Positions 57,642 through 64,000 of a stretch of 64,000 nt of DNA are shown piece by piece (position 1 is the first letter of the stretch; each line of letters begins with the position of its first letter). The stretch comes from Schoenobius gigantellus (Eukaryota > Arthropoda > Insecta > Lepidoptera > Crambidae), in contig OZ012541.1 of assembly GCA_963935595.1 (NCBI GenBank), forward strand, positions 32,093,860 through 32,157,859. The letters are read 5' to 3'. A program made the translations under genes and the position numbers. Under the pieces are notes generated by a model. That model was not told where the DNA came from and did not search any database. It worked only from the letters and a program-made list of their open reading frames with translations.

Positions 57642-58122
57642 TAAGTATACTGTGATGCTGTCATATTATAAGCTCAGTAGGATCAAACTGCGTGTATTTA
57701 TCGCTTGTAAGTGTCGCCTGGTATGTGCAATAAGTGGACGGCGGATTTATATTTCAAATTATTTTATATTAGTCTTTACCTTCAAAATGTGCTCGTATTT
57801 GTCGTTTATTATGTGAACGATAAGACTAGACTTGTAACACGTAAACTAGACTAATAATATTTCTGTTATGAGAACTTTATATAAAAGGTAAAAGTTTCTC
57901 ACCAGCTAAGGTCAGCTAGAAGATGGCAGCATGTCATGTCCACTATTAGCTGCAATAGATGTTGCCAGTAATAGGGTCAGACTTCCATCAGTCACATCCA
58001 CAACGCTTCAGTCTCATGGCGGAAGGAAAGTCTCATGGTGTACAGTGAATATTTAAGAAGTCTGGTTAGGTCTGGCAGTATTTCGCATTGACACACACAG
58101 TAATTATAAAGGTATCCAGCCC
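57642..58122. other. Intronic DNA, nothing recognised
   Basis: It follows the candidate donor at 57641. No second exon was recognised. Confidence 0.4.
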
Positions 58123-58296
58123 CCCTAGAAAAATGCCACACGCTAACTTTTCCGCAGTCGTTTCTCAGAAAAAATGTATGGAGATGACATTAGCTGCGGA
58201 AAAGATAGCGTGAGGTTGTCGTAGGCTAATATCATTTCCATATATTTTTTCTGCGGAACGACTGCAGAAAAGTTAGCGTGTGGCTTTTGTCTAGGG
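58123..58296. mobile_element. Foldback MITE with ~72-bp arms
   Basis: CCCTAGAAAAATGCCACACG, CTAACTTTTCCGCAGTCGTT on the left pairs with the right arm ending CTAGGG at 58296, with roughly nine mismatches. No target duplication was defined. Confidence 0.8.
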
Positions 58297-59079
58297 CCTC
58301 TGTTGTTGCATAAGCTACAGCCTAAGGGTACGCTCAACTAGAGGGAACATTCCCCACAACTAAAGAAAACGAAACTTCTCTGTAAGTTAAAAATTCGGAT
58401 AGAATAAGGTAGAACTGATATTATTCATTTTTGTTTAATTTGTAAGGCAAAAAGTGGAATCCCGACATTATTTGGTAATCTGTAATGCATACATTAAAAA
58501 TGCAGGTCACAATAAGGAATAAGCACACTTCCGTATTGGTGGAAAGTTTAAAAACCGCAAACTAATAAAGTTTTTAAGTTGCCAGCTAGAAAAAGAGATC
58601 CGACAAAGACTATGACATCATCCTACATGTCTGCCATATACCTAGTACACATATAAAATTTTGTCATGCAGTCTACTTTGAAATTGCACGCTACCTCTTT
58701 AAAAGATGGCATGCAATTTTCCATAGCTTATAACTTGTTTAATTTTCATTGCAATTAGAATGTTTCTTTACAATTTGTTAAGAGTTTTTTTTATGTTTTA
58801 TTAATCAAATTATAAACATGCATTATTCTATGCATTTTTCCTATTATGCCAACCTCACACAGTCTATGAGGAGAACAAGAAAAATGTCAATGTCTCAATG
58901 TTATTATACGGTAAAAAATTGCAATTTGATATCAAAATAGATGACAGTAAAATAAAATATACAGGAATACTTAATTACTTGTTTTTTTTTTGTTATTAGT
59001 TTATTCACGTTTTATAATATATTTTTTAATCTATCCAAAGAATTTCATACCAACCCACCGAAGCAAGTTCAAGGAATAC
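58297..59079. other. AT-rich intronic DNA, nothing recognised
   Basis: No gene or repeat was supported. A T9 run is near 58983. Confidence 0.45.
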
Positions 59080-59480
59080 AACTAAGGATAAGTATGTGGC
59101 TATTATATTGAGAAACAAGAAACAACTTCTAACCATTGAAAGTCTTCAATGTAGAAGAAGCCTTTCATCATCAGCTAAGCGTAGCAGAAGAATCTAAAAG
59201 TGATGACTACCAGGCGCAAACACCTATACAGGTGTTTGCGCCTGGTAGTCATCACTTCACTTCACTTCACGCTCGAGGAAAATAAGAAACACGTTGGACT
59301 TGCATATTAAATTTAAGAGTTCCCTCGATTGTCCTGGGATCCCATCATCAGATCCTGACTTGGTGATAATGGAACCAATCGAAAAGTAAGCCCTCTCACA
59401 CAAAAAAGAATTTTCCAAATCGGTTAATAAATGACGGGGTTCTGAGGTAACAAATCTCCTCCTTTTGTGAAGTCGCTCAA
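59080..59480. repeat. Partial copy of the 'AAACCGACTTC' family
   Basis: AAGCCTTTCATCATCAGCTA, TGATGACTACCAG, GAAACACGTTGGACTTGC, TCCTGGGATCCCATCATCAG and TTTTGTGAAGTCGCTC line up with 41940-42255. A palindrome interrupts it at 59198-59257. Confidence 0.6.
59198..59257. repeat. Perfect 28-bp palindrome inside a repeat
   Basis: Arms 59198-59225 and 59230-59257 (AAGTGATGACTACCAGGCGC...) are exact complements with a 4-base loop. (CACTT)n-like sequence follows. Confidence 0.9.
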
Positions 59481-59639
59481 AAAGAAAATAATGTGCGGAT
59501 AAAATAACATTAATAAGACTAATATTGAGCTTATTTTATTCGGCATTATCCTTCCACTACTGAATACACATAAAATAAATAGAAACGAAGCTACAAGTGT
59601 TACCAAATTTAAATGCTCAATATAAAAATATGACGTCAC

Positions 59640-59900
59640 AAAATTGATTTGGTTATTCAGCGCTGTCGCTAGAGCCTCGTGCCTTGCACCGCGCTTACCA
59701 TCGCCTTTGTCCCCTAAGACACCTGCGAGACCCCCAATTATATTATCAATGTAATTGGCTATTCAACGTTGCGCGATGGGGCGAGCGCGGCATCACTAAT
59801 TAATAGAATCAACCGAACATTGAAATTTTCGCTCCAACAGTCTAAAGCTCGTACAAGCAATTTTGAAGCGAATTCACGATGAAAGGAACTCACGCTAATT
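59640..59900. promoter_or_regulatory. Candidate conserved non-coding island
   Basis: CAGCGCTGTCGCTAGAGCCT, CCCCCAATTATATTATCAAT and GATGGGGCGAGCGCGGCATC form a balanced, CpG-containing, repeat-free stretch in AT-rich DNA. Function inferred from composition only. Confidence 0.22.
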
Positions 59901-60599
59901 GTAAGAAGTTTGTGACCATTGAGTTTTCTAAGTTGCGTATATTTCGTTTTTCTTTGAGTTGAAACGCCTCGTTAATGAAACTAAAATTTTTTTATTACAG
60001 TATTTTTTTAAAATGATCGAATTCATTGGAATGGATTGATTTAAATATGAGTGTTTTTATTTTGTGTTATGTGTAGGTATTTTGTTTTTTAGATAGTCAT
60101 GTAATAAAATTATGTTTAATATTTATTTGTAAGTATGCTTGTCAATACCATAGTTTTATAATTCAAACATTTCTCTATCCATCCGTTAGTTTGCCTGAAA
60201 AACATAAAAAATGTAATTATAGCTTCAATATGGTTTAATTTTGGGTTTATTTGAGTTATCAGCATTTTATGTCAGGTCAGTACGTTGATACGAAGGTATA
60301 ATTAAGGACTTGAAACAAATGTATCGTAATTATACACATATTACTAGTTTTCTACCCGTAGCGTCACCCACATTTTTTCCGTAGGAATTGCATATTTTTT
60401 CGCAGTGAAACAATTTATTTTATAAATTAAAAGCCCTACAGGAAAATCATTAACCTTTACTGGGGTTATAAGCAAATGTACAATGCGAATCATAAAAAAA
60501 TCGGAATTTTATTTGCAAAAATGCTAAAACGCATATTTACCCATTTTTAATGACTAGTCTTATGCTTGTTGCTTCAAAAATAACGAAGTTCTATTCAAT

Positions 60600-60787
60600 T
60601 AGGTATAGGTATAATAGGTACCCTACAGGACAGGCTTTGCCTAGTGTAGGGGCCAAGTTATCTTTTGTGTTCTTAATCACCTATTACATATTGTTTTACA
60701 TAAGGTTTTAATTTCAAATACATTAAATAAGGTAGTAATAGGTTAAAACTTTTGGTTGGTTGATAAATACATTATTATTATTATTAA
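60600..60787 (+). repeat. Possible LINE 3' end with (ATT)n tail
   Basis: CCCTACAGGACAGGCTTTGC, CTAGTGTAGGGGCCAAG, and ATAAATACATTATTATTATT resemble a LINE 3' UTR and tail. Confidence 0.4.
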
Positions 60788-62769
60788 TTCCGTTCTCGGT
60801 AGGTAAAGTTTCATTATTTTTATCTATAGTTGAGCGTTCAATGATTGCAAGATGGAATTAAGTTGTTACAACTCAACAATATTTATGAATAAATGAAACA
60901 CATAGCTTGGCTTTACTTGTATCACTTTCACAGAGGGATTGCTCACACCCGAAGCAATATCGCGTATAATATTATTAGGATTCGCCGAAAATAAAACAGT
61001 AAACGAACACCGCTCCAGTCGCTAATGTTGCATGAAACCTATCAATAATCGCAGGAACCCTCATAAATTTGCCGAGCACCGTTATCCCTAGCAGGCAAAC
61101 AATATGTTGCAATGATTGATTGGGGCTTGATAACAAGAGTTTCAGGAAACTTTGTGCCTTATTATACCTGACGTAATAGATTAAAAAGTATTCCGACGGT
61201 GTTTTGGTTACATTCCATTAGCAATACGAGCTTCTTTATGCAGTAATACATTATACTACATTTGTTGCTTATTTAATGTGAAAAATTTAAGGTTCATGGA
61301 AAGTCAATAATTCAAACCTGTCATCATCTTTTTGTAAAATAGAACGATACAAAGTAAAGTTTCCTCGCAAAAATAAGGCACTAATATCATATACCTCACG
61401 TTATGGCATAATTATCATGAATTTGTAGTTAAACATTTTTGAATAAAGTAAAAAGATTGGATAGGTTTACCAGATCGAGGAATTTTTATTAATGAACAAT
61501 CAGAACATTTAAAGTACCGCGTCTTTGGTTTTGCACTATAGTTTAAAATTATACTCACGTCAGTGACGGAAAATTAACTCATAATCGGCGCCTGACTACG
61601 CGTTTGGCGTAAATGTAGGATGTAAGGTCTTCTAGACACACCTTATCGCAAAACCACAATTTGACATACTAGAGTATTATTTTTAGAAATGTGAAACATT
61701 AATTGCAAAATGGAGTAAAAATATTCTGTGAATATCCCTGTGGAAAGGAATAGAAGTCAATCAATATTCAGTCTAGGTTGTAGTCGGCCATTAGCGTTTC
61801 AAGATCCATTTTGCTTTAAGTGCACTAATGCTTCCACGTTATTATTGGTCGTAACATATAAATTCTAATCCGATAAAACTGAGCTATTGACTGAATGGCA
61901 AGTACCGTCGTTAAAGATAATAAAGTGTGCCTCTCCAATAGTCTTATAAATGTTCAAATCACATTTCCTTAATGTTTAATTATTATACGTGTTTCTATAT
62001 GGTTTCATATTGACTCTTTGATGCAAAAACTGTTAAACAAAGAAAAAATGTCACCCTTATGGACCGAAAGTCTTGGATGAAACTAGCATTGACTAAAATA
62101 GTCCTTAATATGTGTAAGTACGAAAGTTTTATAGATAAATACAATAAATTAATTCGCATTGAAATAAATTAAGATTTTGTTTCGTTTTATAGATGAAGAG
62201 AGAGCACACGGCGAGACTTGATTTGCATTCCCGTCACGTGATCCATATGTGACCGAATGAATTGAAATAGTATTTTCCGTCGTAAACTTCAAGTAACTCT
62301 TGGCGGCTTAGATATATTTTATGGTGGTACGTGGACGGAGATTCAATTTATTGTATAAATGTTATTGTTCACCTTATTATGTTTTCATATTTTAATAGCA
62401 CCTTGATCAATTAAGCATCTATTTTTACGCTGAAGATATCTCAAGGCTTCAAGTCAGGATAGTTCACGGAATGAACTCTTATCGGGGGTTTATTACTGCA
62501 TTGCTGTTAATCGAAGACTGGGTTTTATCAAAATATAGCTGGTTATTGTGTTAATACAATAGAGAAGCTATCGCTTTTTTATAATCGATAACGCTGTCGT
62601 TTAAAATTACCTAATCATCCAAATATACATTTATTTTTTATGGTGATAGTTAGGATTTTTAGGGTTACCAAGGTATTTTTAAAAATCCTTCTTTGTTATT
62701 GTGTTTCTTCATGGGTAACCATAAAATTGAAACATCTTTGAGCTCCTGTTTGCGCGCGCCTGATTTCGT
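60788..62769. other. Intronic DNA, nothing recognised
   Basis: Mixed AT-rich sequence with no coding evidence. Patches at 60900-61250 look unique and less AT-rich. Confidence 0.4.
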
Positions 62770-62885
62770 TCCGATCATGTCAGCTAACCGTCATATCGGA
62801 CTATGCGGGGGAAGGAACTAAGAGTGCACTGCGTTTGCGCAGACACTTGTGCACTGTAATATTTCCCAAACAGATGGCTATTCTC
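62770..62885 (+). repeat. Dispersed repeat 'GTGCACTGCGTTTGCGCA'
   Basis: GAGTGCACTGCGTTTGCGCA, CACTTGTGCACTGTAATATT is a familiar lepidopteran repeat segment. GTGCAC words form a small stem. Confidence 0.45.
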
Positions 62886-62904
62886 TGTTGAGATTTAGCT
62901 ACTT

Positions 62905-63080
62905 TAGATAATAATAATAATATAATAATAAGTGTTTATTTACAGAAAAACTTACACCTATTTTACAACTTTTTACCTCTGCCAAACTGTAGTTAGTTTG
63001 TTGGCAGATGTATAGCTCCATATCCGTTATACTAACTTTAGATTATACAAATAATTATCCATTTCATAAGTAGGTAATTA
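62905..63080 (-). repeat. LINE 3' end with (TTA)n tail
   Basis: The minus strand ends CTGTAAATAAACACTTATTA then TTATATTATTATTATT, preceded by CTGCCAACAAACTAACTAC. This is a jockey-type 3' terminus. Confidence 0.6.
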
Positions 63081-63110
63081 CAAAAACAGAATACCATGTC
63101 TACATACTGG

Positions 63111-63156
63111 TTTGCAAATTTCATAATAGTGCACACACTATTATTAAATTTGCAAA
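63111..63156. repeat. 21-bp inverted repeat
   Basis: TTTGCAAATTTCATAATAGTG (63111-63131, one residue off perfect) pairs with 63136-63156 across CACA, 20 of 21 positions. Confidence 0.8.
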
Positions 63157-63484
63157 AAAAAATGAGGACATTACCGTCATCTTATTACGAGTAATAAGTA
63201 AACTGAGTGAGATTCAATTATTTAAGAGGCGACATACAGTTCATGGCGGTTTATATGCAATCCATTTGGTGAAGTACCTTCACCTCAGGTGATTGCTTAA
63301 ACAATGTGATGTTATGTTTCCAGCTTAAATGAGGTCGCCAGAGCTTAACGAGGTTTATTGCATAAATATTTTATATTAAACGTTTTTCGAGAAATATAAA
63401 TTCAATATGTATGATACTGTTGGAACTAAAAGTATCCATATAATTTGAAATCTATTGGGGCGTCCAAACCAGTATACATGTTAC

Positions 63485-63665
63485 TGTTAAAGCCCGTATG
63501 TTGGTAAATCTTAGGTTTTACCGGTAAATCCTAGGATTTACCAACATGAGTTGGTAAATGTCCGAATTTCAAAAGAATTGACAATTTGTCGGGTTTTTAC
63601 TAATAGAGATTGGTACATGCTAGGTTTTACCAAGGACGGTTGGTAAATGTTGGTTTTGGGAATTA
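63485..63665. repeat. Cluster of inverted TTGGTAAA/TTTACCAA words
   Basis: TGTTGGTAAATCTTAGG pairs with CCTAGGATTTACCAACA around TTTTACCGGTAAAT. Further GGTAAATG and GGTTTTACC words follow. This is a repeat of DNA-element appearance; class unknown. Confidence 0.6.
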
Positions 63666-64000
63666 CTAAACAGTTTCTGTGTATGGTCGCAATATCTTAT
63701 CTAACCTAACCTACAGTTTTCAGTTTGATCCTATAAGTTTTTTCGATAACAATTCACTATTCTGACCCGGGCGAGAAAAAATGGGGACGAGGTGGATTTT
63801 ACTTAATTATTGATTTTTGCGAGCGCAACATTAAAGATGCTGTATGTGGTCACAATATCTAACCTAACCTACAGTATAGGTATGTATGAGCATAAATATA
63901 TATATGATGTATAAGCGTGTGTGTATTATATATAAACATGTGGGATAGTTACACTTTAGGTGATGCGCAACTCACCCTAGATATAGAGTAGAGTAGTCGG
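63666..64000 (+). repeat. Two copies of CACAATATCTAACCTAACCTACAG-type sequence
   Basis: GTATGGTCGCAATATC then TAACCTAACCTACAG near 63680-63717 recurs as GTATGTGGTCACAATATC, TAACCTAACCTACAG at 63842-63875, about 160 bases apart. Between them lies GACCCGGGCGAGAAAAAATG. Confidence 0.6.

Noticed and set aside
63700..63875. TAACCTAACC as telomeric (TTAGG)n
   Set aside because: Only about two units at each site and embedded in a longer duplicated segment, so not a telomere array.
1..64000. CRISPR arrays, bacterial operons, rRNA or phage content
   Set aside because: No regularly spaced direct repeats, Shine-Dalgarno-led genes or rRNA sequence seen; the window is eukaryotic intronic DNA.

Overview
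The window looks like insect nuclear DNA from a lepidopteran, most likely a noctuoid moth. It is AT-rich, has almost no open coding sequence, and is packed with dispersed repeats of lepidopteran type: tRNA-derived SINEs, Helitron-like elements ending CTAG|T, LINE 3' ends finishing in (TTA)n or ATTTGAATTTGAA, Tc1-like and PIF/Harbinger-like DNA elements, and foldback MITEs. The order assignment rests on recognising these families and on one insect-type exon; no species can be named.

The one confidently recognised host-gene segment is a 126-bp exon at 48067-48192 on the minus strand. It encodes the start of RRM2 of a CELF/Bruno-family RNA-binding protein, closest to the Bruno-3/CELF3-6 group. 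It has canonical splice sites and is phase 1 at both ends. I see no second exon of this gene, so the window appears to lie inside very long introns, at least 15.8 kb upstream and 48 kb downstream of the exon. A weaker plus-strand candidate at 57443-57640 is a first coding exon: a 24-residue signal peptide followed by a consensus splice donor.

Layout. 1-22 kb: intronic DNA with Helitron-like ends, a Tc1-like transposase relic (5.77-6.5 kb), two tRNA-SINEs, two LINE remnants, a LINE tail nested in a SINE (17.7 kb) and a 177-bp near-perfect foldback (21.8 kb). 22.8-25.7 kb: a composite region holding a 58-codon N-terminal remnant of an insect YqaJ/SWIM-type repeat protein between 20-bp inverted repeats that contain TGACGTCA, itself loaded with a retroposon, a Helitron and a palindrome. 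26.4-26.9 kb: a ~200-bp tandem duplication. 28-38 kb: SINE-like repeats, a 12-bp tandem array, a Harbinger-type MITE with TAA target duplication, a second TIR MITE, a retroposon with a 15-bp target duplication and a LINE 3' end with its RT C-terminus. 38-47 kb: more SINEs, including one split by a 183-bp retroposon with a perfect 17-bp target duplication, a hairpin-bearing repeat family and a frameshifted tyrosine-recombinase (Crypton-like) relic. 48-64 kb: the CELF exon, then mostly unique intron with a few LINE tails, foldbacks and palindromes.

Nothing here forms an operon or pathway. The main stories are a large developmental-type gene with giant introns and a layered record of transposon insertion. 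Several less repetitive, CpG-containing blocks between repeats are candidate conserved non-coding elements, which would need cross-species alignment to confirm. Family names for repeats come from recalled consensus features, not from a database search.
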